DNA from: Arthrobacter gandavensis
GTDB taxonomy: Bacteria; Actinomycetota; Actinomycetes; Actinomycetales; Micrococcaceae
DNA length: 64,000 bases
Assembly (NCBI RefSeq): GCF_009192735.1
Contig: NZ_VTFU01000001.1
Span: 620,001-684,000, forward strand
Direction of reading: 5' to 3'
The position numbers and the translations under genes were made by a program. Below the pieces are notes generated by a model that ran no database searches, was not told the origin of the DNA, and worked only from the letters and a program-made list of their open reading frames with translations. Positions 25,782 through 34,379 of the stretch are shown in pieces (positions within the stretch are counted from its first letter, which is position 1; each line of letters opens with the position of its first letter).

Positions 25782-26402
25782 ATGGCACGATACTTTGACA
25801 TCCACCCGGAGAATCCGCAGCAGCGCACCATTGGTCAGGTTGTTGCCATCCTTCGCTCAGGCGGATTGATCGCTTATCCCACGGACTCCTGCTATGCCCT
25901 CGGAGCCCAGCTGAGCAACAAGGATGCGTTGGATCGGATCCGTTCCATCCGTCACTTGGACGACAAGCACCACTTCACGTTGATGTGCCGGGACTTCGCC
26001 CAGCTGGGACAGTTCGTCAAGATGGACAATGACATCTTCCGAAGCATCAAGGCTGTCACACCCGGCAGCTACACCTTCATCCTGCCGGCGGTGAAGGAAG
26101 TGCCGCGTTGGTTGTCGCAGCCGAAAAAGAAGACCGTGGGCGTCCGCATCCCCGACAACAAGGTGGTGCTGGCGCTCCTGGAAGAGCTGGGCGAGCCGAT
26201 GATTTCCAGTACGTTGCTGCTGCCCGGCGAAGAGGATCCCCTGACCGAAGGCTGGGAAATCAAGGAGCGCCTGGACCACCAGGTGGACGCCGTACTGGAT
26301 GCGGGGTTCTGCCGGCCGGACCTCACCACCGTTGTCGACTTCTCCAGCGGTGAACCGGAAATTGTCCGGTACGGCACGGGCGACCCCTCCCGCTTCGAAT
26401 AA
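25782..26402 (+). CDS. yciO: YrdC/Sua5-domain protein, YciO type
   Basis: 206 residues, the same length as E. coli YciO. YrdC fold: residues GGLIAYPTDSCYALGAQL, KHHFTLMCRDF, PGSYTFILPA and KKTVGVRIPDN. Sua5/TsaC proteins make threonylcarbamoyl-AMP for tRNA t6A; YciO paralogues are related but their exact role is less settled. TAAGCT lies 6 nt before the ATG and no strong Shine-Dalgarno is present. Confidence 0.88.
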   Translation: MARYFDIHPENPQQRTIGQVVAILRSGGLIAYPTDSCYALGAQLSNKDALDRIRSIRHLDDKHHFTLMCRDFAQLGQFVKMDNDIFRSIKAVTPGSYTFILPAVKEVPRWLSQPKKKTVGVRIPDNKVVLALLEELGEPMISSTLLLPGEEDPLTEGWEIKERLDHQVDAVLDAGFCRPDLTTVVDFSSGEPEIVRYGTGDPSRFE

Positions 26403-26437
26403 CGGGCACCCGCAGCCGACCGTGACAGGCTGGAGCC

Positions 26438-27163
26438 ATGGCACTGCACATTGGTACCTCAGGCTGGAGCTACAACGACTGGCGGAAAGTGCTGTATCCG
26501 CCCGGAGTGCCGAACCGGCTGTGGCTGGAGACGTACGCGTCCGAGTTCAACACCGTAGAGTTCAACGGGAGCTTCTACCGCTGGCCACGCGAGCCGGCAT
26601 TTGCCGCCTATCGGGAGCGGCTGCCCGCCACCTACCAGTTCTCAGTCAAAGCTCCGCGCGGCCTGACGCACGCCCGTAAACTCCGGGAACCGGAAGAGTG
26701 GATTGGACGCATCAGCCGGTGCTGGAAAGAACTCGGCGATAAGGCCGGGGTCCTGATTGTGCAGCTCCCGCCTGATCTGGAACGCGACGACGCCCGGCTG
26801 GACTACTTCCTGGGCACACTCCCCCGCGACATCAGGACGGCGGTGGAGTTCCGCCATCCCAGCTGGGAAACCGAGGAGGTCTACGGCATCCTCTCCCGGT
26901 ACGACGCCGCGTACACCGTCATGAGCGGGGCCCACCTGCCCTGCAATCTGCGCGCCACGGCGTCGTTTGTCTACGTCCGGATGCACGGACCGGACCACGA
27001 ACACCTCTACGCAGGCTCCTACAGTGATGAGGACCTGAGCTGGTGGGCGGAGCGGATCACGGAATGGGAATCAGCAGGCAGGGACGTCTACGTGTACTTC
27101 AACAACGACGGCGGCGGCCACGCAGTCCGCAACGCGCGCACCCTGCGCGAACTCCTGTCCTAG
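26438..27163 (+). CDS. DUF72 (YecE family) protein
   Basis: 241 residues, TIM-barrel-like family of unknown function. Typical opening HIGTSGWSYNDWRKVLYP, then FNTVEFNGSFYRWP, FSVKAPRGLTH, VEFRHPSWETEEV and the closing YVYFNNDGGGHAVRNARTL. It starts 35 nt after the yciO-type gene on the same strand. Its ATG has CAGGCT 6 nt upstream and also a GGAG. Confidence 0.9.
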   Translation: MALHIGTSGWSYNDWRKVLYPPGVPNRLWLETYASEFNTVEFNGSFYRWPREPAFAAYRERLPATYQFSVKAPRGLTHARKLREPEEWIGRISRCWKELGDKAGVLIVQLPPDLERDDARLDYFLGTLPRDIRTAVEFRHPSWETEEVYGILSRYDAAYTVMSGAHLPCNLRATASFVYVRMHGPDHEHLYAGSYSDEDLSWWAERITEWESAGRDVYVYFNNDGGGHAVRNARTLRELLS

Positions 27164-27197
27164 GGGAAACGGCTGCCGAGCATGTTGCCCGACGACG

Positions 27198-27770
27198 TCA
27201 CGGGGCCAGCACCGCTGTGACGGCCAGCCAGCTCAGCACCGTGGTGAGGGAAGTCCACAAGAGAATCGCCGCACCCTGCCAGAAGAGGACGCGTCCCCGC
27301 GGAATGCCGGACGCCACGAGCAACACTGAAGTGAAGTGGGTTGGGACCGCCAGCGGCCCCAGGAGACTTGCTCCCGGCACACCGAAACGGACCAGCCAGG
27401 TCCGGAAGCGCCGTCGGCCCTTCGACTCTTTTGGGACGGCCCTGCTGTCGTCAACGTCCGGCCGCACGGCGAGTGCCGTACGCCCGCGCCCATTGCCTCC
27501 GTTGGCCCGCGCTTCTTGCCGGACCACAACGGCCGTGCGGGTCCTGGCACTCAGGAAAACGATCAGGAGCACGCACAGGAAGTTGCCTGCTGCGGCAGCG
27601 GCTCCGGTGACAATGGGGTTAAGGCCGCCGACAACACCTATGACCGCCCCGCCTTCACCTTCAATAAATGGAACGGCACCGGCAACCAGGACGATCAACG
27701 GCTGGACGATCTCCGGTACGGTGGCGATCGCGTCCTGAAAAGTGCGGACAAGGTTCTCAATGGGACTCAC
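27198..27770 (-). CDS. small multidrug-export-like membrane protein
   Basis: 190 residues with four to five hydrophobic segments. It resembles the putative small multi-drug export family (PF06695): IVLVAGAVPFIEGEGGAVIGVVGG at the N-terminus and a second glycine-rich repeat half (LLGPLAVPTHFTSVLLVASGIP). A basic cytoplasmic loop lies between the halves. GTG start with GGAGGA 8 nt upstream. Substrate unknown; the family name is historical and export has rarely been shown. Confidence 0.72.
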   Translation of the reverse strand: MSPIENLVRTFQDAIATVPEIVQPLIVLVAGAVPFIEGEGGAVIGVVGGLNPIVTGAAAAAGNFLCVLLIVFLSARTRTAVVVRQEARANGGNGRGRTALAVRPDVDDSRAVPKESKGRRRFRTWLVRFGVPGASLLGPLAVPTHFTSVLLVASGIPRGRVLFWQGAAILLWTSLTTVLSWLAVTAVLAP

Positions 27771-27929
27771 GGGATATCCTCCAGCAGTATCGGCTCCCGG
27801 GGTTTTCCCCGGCTGCCTCCCACTAGAAACCGTGTTCCAAGAACAGGGTCAAGTCCGGATCAAGAGTGGGTCGCTGGGGACGTTAGGCTCGAAAGCCGTG
27901 AGGGTCGTTGACTGCCACTCGTCCCCCGC

Positions 27930-28685
27930 TCAATCTCCGCCGTCGGCGCCGTCCTCGAGATGACCGCGGACCTCTTCTGCGGCAGCCAGAACCGCACGCA
28001 ACAGCACATCAAGCTGGGCGGGGCTGTAGAGTCCGGGCATTGAGTCGGTGAGAACCTGCAGATCCCTGCGGTCGCCGCTGGACTTGCTGGTAAACGGCTC
28101 CAGCAGCCACGGGTAGTCGCGGAAATCCCGGACCATGCCCGGCACCATTCGCTCGGCCAGGCGCTGCCTCGTCTGCTCATCGGCGTCGTCAGGGAGTTGA
28201 TCAATTTCCGTGCTGGTCGAGCCTGTGTCGGCCTCGACCATCCGGCGGACATCGGTGAGCTTTTCGTCGTCGAAAACCTGTGCCAGCAGATGGATGGCCG
28301 AGCTGTCCGACTGCGTGAGCCTGGCCGCGACATGCTCGAAACCGGCGGGCCCGTCTGCCGGAGCGCCCTCCCGCAGGATTGTGGCGATGTCCGCCCGCGT
28401 TTTCTGCAGCCGCTGAATTTCCGTTTCCAGGTCCGCATCAATCTCGCGCAGCGCAGCCGCGGCGTCCCCGGGTGCTTCAGCTACGGTGCTGATCTGTCCC
28501 AGCGGTATTCCCAAGCCGACCAAGCGGCGGATGCGCAGCAGGCGCACCAGATGTCCCACCTCGTACTGCTTGTACCCGTTGTATCTGCGGACGGGTTCAT
28601 CAAGGAGCCCCAGCCGGTGGTAGTGGCGGACGGTGTTTACCGTTGTCCCCGCCAGGTTTGCCAGTTCGCTGGTGCTCCATCCCAT
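27930..28685 (-). CDS. MerR-family transcriptional regulator
   Basis: 251 residues. MerR winged HTH at residues 1-70 (STSELANLAGTTVNTVRHYHRLGLL; YEVGHLVRLLRIRRLVGLGIPL), a coiled-coil dimer helix (about 85-110), and a helical effector-like domain with no metal-binding cysteines, so it is not a metal sensor. It follows a sugar acetyltransferase on the same strand after 30 nt and may be co-transcribed. The inducer is unknown. Confidence 0.87.
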   Translation of the reverse strand: MGWSTSELANLAGTTVNTVRHYHRLGLLDEPVRRYNGYKQYEVGHLVRLLRIRRLVGLGIPLGQISTVAEAPGDAAAALREIDADLETEIQRLQKTRADIATILREGAPADGPAGFEHVAARLTQSDSSAIHLLAQVFDDEKLTDVRRMVEADTGSTSTEIDQLPDDADEQTRQRLAERMVPGMVRDFRDYPWLLEPFTSKSSGDRRDLQVLTDSMPGLYSPAQLDVLLRAVLAAAEEVRGHLEDGADGGD

Positions 28686-28715
28686 CCCGCCATCCTCCCA
28701 TGGGGTTGTTCAGAC

Positions 28716-29294
28716 CTACAGGTTCTTCACCACACGAGCGGGATTGCCAACAACGACTACGTTGGCGGGCACATCGCGGGTGACCACGGCCCCTGCGCCG
28801 ATCACTGAATTCTCGCCGACACTCACTCCGGGAAGGACAATTGCCCCGCCGCCAATCCACACGTTGTTGCCGATGACGATCGGCCGGGCAGCCTCCAGCT
28901 TGTCCCTGCGGGGTCCCGGTTCCAGCGGATGGGTCGGCGTCAGGAGCTGCACGTTGGGGCCAATCTGGACGTCGTCGCCAATCGTTATCGGTGCGACGTC
29001 CAGCGCCGTGAAGTTGTAGTTGATGAATGTACGTGCCCCGATGGTCAGGTACATCCCGTAATCAACGTGGAGGGGCGGACGGATTTCCGAATCATCGCCC
29101 AGTCCTCCCAACAGCTGCTGGAGGATGCCTGCTGCCGCGCTCCGGTCTCCGGCCCAAGTCCGGTTGTACCGGTCAGCCAGCTCAATGGCCCGGATGCTGT
29201 GACGCGCCAACTCCGGGTCATCGGCAAGGTAGAGGTCTCCGGCTTCCATCCGCTCCCGCATCGAACGGGAATCGCCGGCAAAATAATCAGTCAT
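28716..29294 (-). CDS. sugar O-acetyltransferase (maltose acetyltransferase type)
   Basis: 192 residues. N-terminal Mac domain (MRERMEAGDLYLADDPEL) followed by a left-handed beta-helix of hexapeptide repeats (ITIGDDVQIGPNVQLLTPTH, IVIGNNVWIGGGAIVLPGVSVG, SVIGAGAVVTRDVPANVVVVG). The catalytic histidine is in TPTHPL. Transfers acetyl from acetyl-CoA to a sugar hydroxyl. Upstream of the MerR gene in the same direction. Confidence 0.92.
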   Translation of the reverse strand: MTDYFAGDSRSMRERMEAGDLYLADDPELARHSIRAIELADRYNRTWAGDRSAAAGILQQLLGGLGDDSEIRPPLHVDYGMYLTIGARTFINYNFTALDVAPITIGDDVQIGPNVQLLTPTHPLEPGPRRDKLEAARPIVIGNNVWIGGGAIVLPGVSVGENSVIGAGAVVTRDVPANVVVVGNPARVVKNL

Positions 29295-29305
29295 GGCAGT
29301 GCAGC

Positions 29306-29337
29306 CTTTCGGTCGACACGTTCCACGGTACCGAAAG
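29306..29337. promoter_or_regulatory. inverted repeat upstream of the acetyltransferase
   Basis: CTTTCGGT and ACCGAAAG form a perfect 8-bp inverted repeat with a 16-bp spacer, 12-43 bp upstream of the acetyltransferase start. It could be a regulator site or an RNA hairpin. The rest of the 275-bp divergent region (29295-29569) shows nothing further I can assign. Confidence 0.35.
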
Positions 29338-29569
29338 CCGCCGATCCCCCTCAGCCTTCATTGCCCAAAAAGCAAGCGCAGCTCTGGAAAATGACCTCCA
29401 ATCCATTGTTTTCAGACCGGTCCGCGCGATCTCCCTTGACCCCCTTCATCCGGATGAGAACTGTTGGCGCAGGGGTCACTTCCGCCTCGGAAGGACACCT
29501 CCATCACGGGGGACACAAAGTGGGCCGGAGCACTGCCGGCCTTCCACGCACTCTGGGAGGAACACAGCT

Positions 29570-32014
29570 GTGAAGTATTCAAATGCGGGAAAAAACACCA
29601 TGAGGTTTGTGACGACGGCGGCGGTTGCCGCCGTCGTTTTTTCTGGGACCGCACCCACACAGGGCACGCAGGGAAGCGGAAACGGTGACGGCGGGGGCGG
29701 CGACGGGAGCTCGCCCGGTGCGAAGAACGTGATCCTCATGGTGGGCGACGGGATGGGACCGGGACAGCGTGAAGCGATCCGTCTGGGGCTGGTGGGCCTG
29801 ACGGGCGAGCTCGAGATGGATGCCATGCCGTCGGTGGGACGGGTCCACACGAACTCGGCGGATCCCGGAACCTTCGTCACCGACTCTGCCGCCGCCGCCA
29901 CAGCCATGGCCACCGGAGTCAAGACGTACAACGGCGCCATTGGTGTGGACCTCAACCAGCAGCCGGTCACCACGGCATTGGAGGTCGCTGAGGAACTGGG
30001 CAAGTCCACAGGGCTGGTCACCACCAGCAACGTTACCGACGCCACTCCGGCGGCGTTCGGCTCGCATGTGCTGGACCGGGACGAGCAAAGCGCCATCGCG
30101 CGGCAGTTCCTGGAAAGCAGCAAACCTGAGGTCATCCTCGGCGGCGGCGAGGACTACTGGTATCCGGCCGGGAACCCGGGCCGCCTGCCGGACAACCCGC
30201 CGGAGGATCCGTCCGAGCAAAGCGCTGGAACCGAAGGCAACCTTGTGGAGGAAGCGCAGTCCCTTGGCTACGAATACGTGTGGGACCTGGAGGGCCTGCA
30301 ACAGGCTGACTCATCAATGCTGCTGGGCCTGTTCTCGAACCAGGAAATGTTCCAGTACGGCGACGACGTCGAGGAGCTGTACCAGCCTCCGGTGCCGCTG
30401 ACGGAGATGACAGCAAAGGCTCTGGAAGTGCTCTCCGCCGGAGGCAGAGATGACGGGGATGAGGAAGCCGGAGCCGGCAGCGACGGACGTACGGCCGAGG
30501 CCCAGGGCAAGGGCGGCGGACATGGCAAGGGTGCCGGACACGGAAACGGACACGGAAACGGACATGGAAACGGGCACGGAAACGGAAGCGGTGACAGCGA
30601 CAGCGACGAGGGCTTCTTCCTTCTGGTGGAGGAGGAAGGCATCGATGCCTTCAGCCACGTCAACGACGCCGAGCTCACCATTGCATCAGGAATCGAGTTC
30701 GACCGGTCCGTGGCTCTGGCCAAGGACTTCGCGGAACAGGACGGTGACACCCTGGTGATCGTGGTGGGCGACCACCAAACCGGCGGCATGACCATCGAGG
30801 CTGTGGACGTGCCCGAACCGGGCGAGGAGCCCGATGAGTCAGGCGACGGTCCCTCGGCCGAGGACGGTCCGCTGCCGGTGGCCAATTCGGACCAGCAGTT
30901 CATGGTGGACTGGACCACCGGCGGACACACCGCTCTGGATGTTCCCCTGACCGCGATGGGCCCGGGCTCCGAGCTGCTGACGGGAGTTTATGAGAACACG
31001 AACATCTTCGACGTCATGGTCGAGCTGATGCGTGCCGGAGCGGACGACGGCGGGAACGGGGACGGTGGAAATCAGCCTCCGGGCTGGGGCCAGGCCAAGG
31101 CACGGTTCGATCTTCAGTCCCACCGCGGCGGCCGCGGTGAATACACAGAAGAGTCCCTCACCGCCTTTGCGCACTCGCTGGAGCTGGGCGTCACCACATT
31201 GGAACTGGATACGCACCTGACCGAGGACGGCAAAGTGATTGTGTGGCACGACGACGTCATCATGCCGGAAAAGTGCCGCGACACCGCACCGGTGCAGCCC
31301 GCGGACCCGGAGTATCCCTACGTGGGCGACCGCGTTGCACTCCTGGACCTCGCCCAGATCAAGACGCTGGACTGCGGGTTCCAGCAACTGCCCGGTTATC
31401 CAGAGCAGGACGTCGTGGAAGGCAACCGCATAGCTGAACTTGGCGATGTGTATGCCCTCGCTGATGCCTACGATGCGCGAAAGATCCGCTTCAACGTCGA
31501 AACCAAGGTTGAGGATGGACTGTGGGGCGGCCCGGAAATGGAAGCCCTGACCCGCGCCGTCGTCGCCGAGGTTGAAGCATCCGGCCGGGAACGCCGCACC
31601 ACCATCCAGTCCTTTGACTGGGCGGCCCTGAACCTGGTGGCCGAAATTGCCCCGGACCTGAAGCTTGTGGCCCTCGCGGAGGACGCTGCAGCCCTGCAGG
31701 TGGGCCAGCCCGGTGCAGCGCCCCAGCTCGGCGGAATCGACATAGACGACTACAACGGATCCCCGGCGCTGGCCGCGGCGGCCGCCGGATATGACGTCCT
31801 CTCCCCCCTTGCCACAACGGTCACCGCGCAATTGATCCAAGAGGCACACGACGCCGGTTTGACTGTCATTCCCTGGACGGTCAACACGGCGGAAGCCATG
31901 AATGCCCTGATGGATCTGGGGGTGGACGGACTTATTTCCGACTACCCGACCCTGCTGCGCTCGGTTATGGAGGAACGTGGAATGAAGCTGCCGCGCGCTT
32001 ACAGCATGTCCTAG
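29570..32014 (+). CDS. secreted alkaline phosphatase - glycerophosphodiesterase fusion
   Basis: 814 residues; GTG start with GGGAGG 9 nt upstream. An in-frame ATG at 29600 is an alternative. The N-terminal signal sequence (MRFVTTAAVAAVVFSGTA) implies export. Domain 1 (about residues 53-505) is an alkaline phosphatase: VILMVGDGMG metal aspartate, nucleophile serine in TDSAAAATA (Ser106), metal ligands in EEEGIDAFSHVND, VVGDHQTGG and GGHTALD. It is interrupted by a Gly/His/Asn-repeat (about 320-345). Domain 2 (about 512-805) is a GDPD: SHRGGRGEYTEES, ELDTHLTEDGKVIVWHDD, FNVETKVED, and DGLISDYP at the end. The second domain would release glycerol-3-phosphate and the first inorganic phosphate (inference). 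Confidence 0.88.
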   Translation: MKYSNAGKNTMRFVTTAAVAAVVFSGTAPTQGTQGSGNGDGGGGDGSSPGAKNVILMVGDGMGPGQREAIRLGLVGLTGELEMDAMPSVGRVHTNSADPGTFVTDSAAAATAMATGVKTYNGAIGVDLNQQPVTTALEVAEELGKSTGLVTTSNVTDATPAAFGSHVLDRDEQSAIARQFLESSKPEVILGGGEDYWYPAGNPGRLPDNPPEDPSEQSAGTEGNLVEEAQSLGYEYVWDLEGLQQADSSMLLGLFSNQEMFQYGDDVEELYQPPVPLTEMTAKALEVLSAGGRDDGDEEAGAGSDGRTAEAQGKGGGHGKGAGHGNGHGNGHGNGHGNGSGDSDSDEGFFLLVEEEGIDAFSHVNDAELTIASGIEFDRSVALAKDFAEQDGDTLVIVVGDHQTGGMTIEAVDVPEPGEEPDESGDGPSAEDGPLPVANSDQQFMVDWTTGGHTALDVPLTAMGPGSELLTGVYENTNIFDVMVELMRAGADDGGNGDGGNQPPGWGQAKARFDLQSHRGGRGEYTEESLTAFAHSLELGVTTLELDTHLTEDGKVIVWHDDVIMPEKCRDTAPVQPADPEYPYVGDRVALLDLAQIKTLDCGFQQLPGYPEQDVVEGNRIAELGDVYALADAYDARKIRFNVETKVEDGLWGGPEMEALTRAVVAEVEASGRERRTTIQSFDWAALNLVAEIAPDLKLVALAEDAAALQVGQPGAAPQLGGIDIDDYNGSPALAAAAAGYDVLSPLATTVTAQLIQEAHDAGLTVIPWTVNTAEAMNALMDLGVDGLISDYPTLLRSVMEERGMKLPRAYSMS
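30536..30583 (+). repeat. 12-bp tandem repeat encoding GHGN, four copies
   Basis: Four head-to-tail copies of GGACACGGAAAC (two with one substitution) inside the phosphatase domain, encoding Gly-His-Gly-Asn repeats. The His-rich loop might bind metal ions or be a flexible linker. Confidence 0.9.
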
Positions 32015-32043
32015 CAGGCGCAGGAGCAGGAGCAGGCGCAAGC
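32014..32043 (+). repeat. hexamer repeat in the phosphatase-aspD gap
   Basis: Five consecutive 6-bp units of the type GCAGGM/GCAAGC begin at the last base of the phosphatase stop codon and fill half of the 65-nt gap before the decarboxylase gene. Confidence 0.7.
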
Positions 32044-32079
32044 ACGACGGCGGCAGCCACCTGCCAATAAAGGAGCCGC

Positions 32080-33723
32080 ATGGACAACGAGCCGAAGGAC
32101 CAGGACCTCTCCGCCTTGGCCGGCCTCAGCCCGTTTGAGCTGAAAGACCAACTGATCAGTCTTGCATCCTCGGAGCGGGACCGGCTGATGCTGAACGCCG
32201 GCCGGGGCAACCCGAACTTTCTGGCCACCCTGCCGCGGCGGGCCTTCCTGGCGCTGGGAGATTTTGCGTTATCGGAGTCCGAGCGCTCGTATTCCTATCT
32301 GGACAGCGGCTTTGGCGGCCTGCCGGAGCGGGAGGGGATGCTGGGACGGTTCAATGCTTTTGCGGTCCACGATCCCGGACGTGAAGGTCTGTCCTTCATC
32401 CGGTCCGGCCTGAGCTACGTCAATGACCAGCTTGGGCTGGACCGGGAGGAGTTTTTGGCGGAAATGGTCACAGCGTTCCTGGGCTGCGTGTATCCGAGTC
32501 CGCCGCGGGTGCTTCCCCGCACGGAGGACGTGCTGCGTGCTTATCTTGCCCGGGAGCTGTTCGGGGACCGGGCTCCGGCGGGGGTGTTCGATGTGTTTCC
32601 CACCGAGGGCGGCACAGCGGCGATGACCTACCTGTTTTCGAGCATGGCAGCCAATGGACTGATAGCTCCGGGAGACCGCATCGCCATCGCCGCTCCCATC
32701 TTCTCCCCGTACCTGGAAATCCCGGTACTGCCGGCTTTCGGCCTGGAACCGGTGCTGCTGCGGATGGACGAGGCCGCGGATTGGCGGATTCCGGACAGTG
32801 AGCTGGAGAAGTTGCGGGATCCGGCCGTGAAGGTTTTCTGCCTCGTCAATCCCAGCAATCCGCCGTCGTCCCAGCAACCGCGGGCGGTGCTGGACCGGCT
32901 TGCCCATCTGGTCGAGGCTGAACGCCCGGATCTGATCATCATTACCGACGACGTGTACGGCACGTTCGCAGACAACTTCGTCTCAGTCTTTGCCGCGTGC
33001 CCGCACAACACGGTGTGCGTCTATTCCTTCTCGAAGTATTTCGGAGCCACCGGGTGGCGGCTCGGGACCATCGCCGTGCACCGGGACAACGTGGTTGACG
33101 CGCTGCTGCGAGAGCTTCCCCCCGAGCAAAAGCAGCGATTGGAGTCGCGCTACTTGTCTTTGACGAAAGACCCCGCCCAGCTGACGTTCATTGACCGGCT
33201 CGTCGCTGACAGCCGCTTGGTGGCGCTGAACCATACGGCCGGACTATCAGGTCCCCAGCAGCTGCAGATGGTGCTCTTCGCCCTGCACGGGCTCATGGAC
33301 CGCCTGAACCGGTACCAGGATGCGACCAAGGACCTGATCCGGGAGCGCTATCAAACCCTGTACCGGACCATGGGTGTTCCTGCCGGTTTTCAGCCCGACG
33401 ACGTCGGGTATTACAGCCTGATTGATCTGGAGAAAGTGGGTGAAAGCCTCTACGGACGGGAGTTCCGGAACTGGTTGGCCGCCCGGACGGACCTGGGGCT
33501 GCACTTCCTGCTGCGGCTTGCTGCGGAAACAGGAGTGGTGCTTCTGCCCGGCAGCGGGTTTGATGTCACCGTTCCCTCCGCCCGGGTGTCCCTGGCCAAC
33601 CTCAGTGATCACGAGTACCGTGCCATCGGTGCCGCCACGCGGCGGGTCCTGGAGGAGTATCACGGGATGTTCAGCCGCGGCGAACCTGCCGGCCCGGGGT
33701 CTGCGGCCGGCACAAACCGGTAG
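32080..33723 (+). CDS. aspD: L-aspartate 4-decarboxylase (bifunctional aminotransferase/decarboxylase)
   Basis: 547 residues, the length of the AspD branch of PLP enzymes rather than ordinary aspartate aminotransferases (about 400). Converts aspartate to alanine and CO2, often paired with an aspartate:alanine exchanger to raise pH or generate proton-motive force; no exchanger is seen here. Features: LNAGRGNPNFLATLPRRAF at the N-terminus, the PLP lysine in CVYSFSKYFGATGWRLG (about residue 316), NPSNPPSSQ, and VLLPGSGFDVTVPSARVS near the end. AAAGGAG precedes the ATG. Its last 64 bp overlap kdpE on the other strand. Confidence 0.9.
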   Translation: MDNEPKDQDLSALAGLSPFELKDQLISLASSERDRLMLNAGRGNPNFLATLPRRAFLALGDFALSESERSYSYLDSGFGGLPEREGMLGRFNAFAVHDPGREGLSFIRSGLSYVNDQLGLDREEFLAEMVTAFLGCVYPSPPRVLPRTEDVLRAYLARELFGDRAPAGVFDVFPTEGGTAAMTYLFSSMAANGLIAPGDRIAIAAPIFSPYLEIPVLPAFGLEPVLLRMDEAADWRIPDSELEKLRDPAVKVFCLVNPSNPPSSQQPRAVLDRLAHLVEAERPDLIIITDDVYGTFADNFVSVFAACPHNTVCVYSFSKYFGATGWRLGTIAVHRDNVVDALLRELPPEQKQRLESRYLSLTKDPAQLTFIDRLVADSRLVALNHTAGLSGPQQLQMVLFALHGLMDRLNRYQDATKDLIRERYQTLYRTMGVPAGFQPDDVGYYSLIDLEKVGESLYGREFRNWLAARTDLGLHFLLRLAAETGVVLLPGSGFDVTVPSARVSLANLSDHEYRAIGAATRRVLEEYHGMFSRGEPAGPGSAAGTNR

Positions 33724-34379
33724 CCCATGCCGTGTTCGGTCAGGAAGTGCACCGGTGCCGCCGGATCAGTCTCCAGCTTGCGCCGCAGCTGACCCATATA
33801 AAGGCGAAGATAGCCGGTGTCGGTGGTCCCGGGACCCCACACATCATTGAGCAGGGACGGCTGGCTGATCAGCCGGCCCGGATGCTGGACCAGGGCTTCC
33901 AGCAGCCGCCACTCAGTGGGAGTCAGCCGGATGGCCGTACCATCCGAAATCCGGGCCACCGTCTTTGCAGCCAAATCCACCCGCACATCGCCAAAGACCA
34001 CCTCGGAGTGCTCCGGAGCCGCGGGTGTGCGGCGCGTCAGGGCCCGGATCCGGGCCATCAGTTCTTCGGTGGAAAAGGGCTTGGTGACATAGTCGTCGGC
34101 GCCAAGGTCCAGAGCGCGGACCTTGTCGGCAGAGTCCGTGCGGCCGGAAATCACCAGGATCGGAGCCCTGCTCCAGCCACGCACCGCTTCGATGACTTCC
34201 ATGCCGCTGAGCCGTGGCATTCCCAGGTCCAGGACAATCAGGTCGGGATGCTCCTCCACAGCCTTGCGAACGGCGGCCGCGCCGTCGGGAGCCGTGGCGA
34301 CCTCGTATCCGTAGGCGGACAGGGTGATGCGCAGGGCGCGGAGAATCTGGACGTCGTCGTCGGCAACGAGGATTTTCAC
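33660..34379 (-). CDS. kdpE: KdpE response regulator
   Basis: 239 residues, OmpR/PhoB type. Receiver domain with acidic pocket ADDD (residues 6-9), phospho-acceptor Asp in IVLDLGMP, and the conserved lysine in DDYVTKPF. C-terminal winged helix (RLTPTEWRLLEALVQHPG; YLRLYMGQLRRKLE). It activates kdpFABC in response to low K+ or osmotic stress. GTG start overlaps the kdpD stop (GTGA). Last gene of the kdp operon; its C-terminal codons overlap the convergent aspD. Confidence 0.93.
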   Translation of the reverse strand: MKILVADDDVQILRALRITLSAYGYEVATAPDGAAAVRKAVEEHPDLIVLDLGMPRLSGMEVIEAVRGWSRAPILVISGRTDSADKVRALDLGADDYVTKPFSTEELMARIRALTRRTPAAPEHSEVVFGDVRVDLAAKTVARISDGTAIRLTPTEWRLLEALVQHPGRLISQPSLLNDVWGPGTTDTGYLRLYMGQLRRKLETDPAAPVHFLTEHGMGYRFVPAADPGPAGSPRLNIP

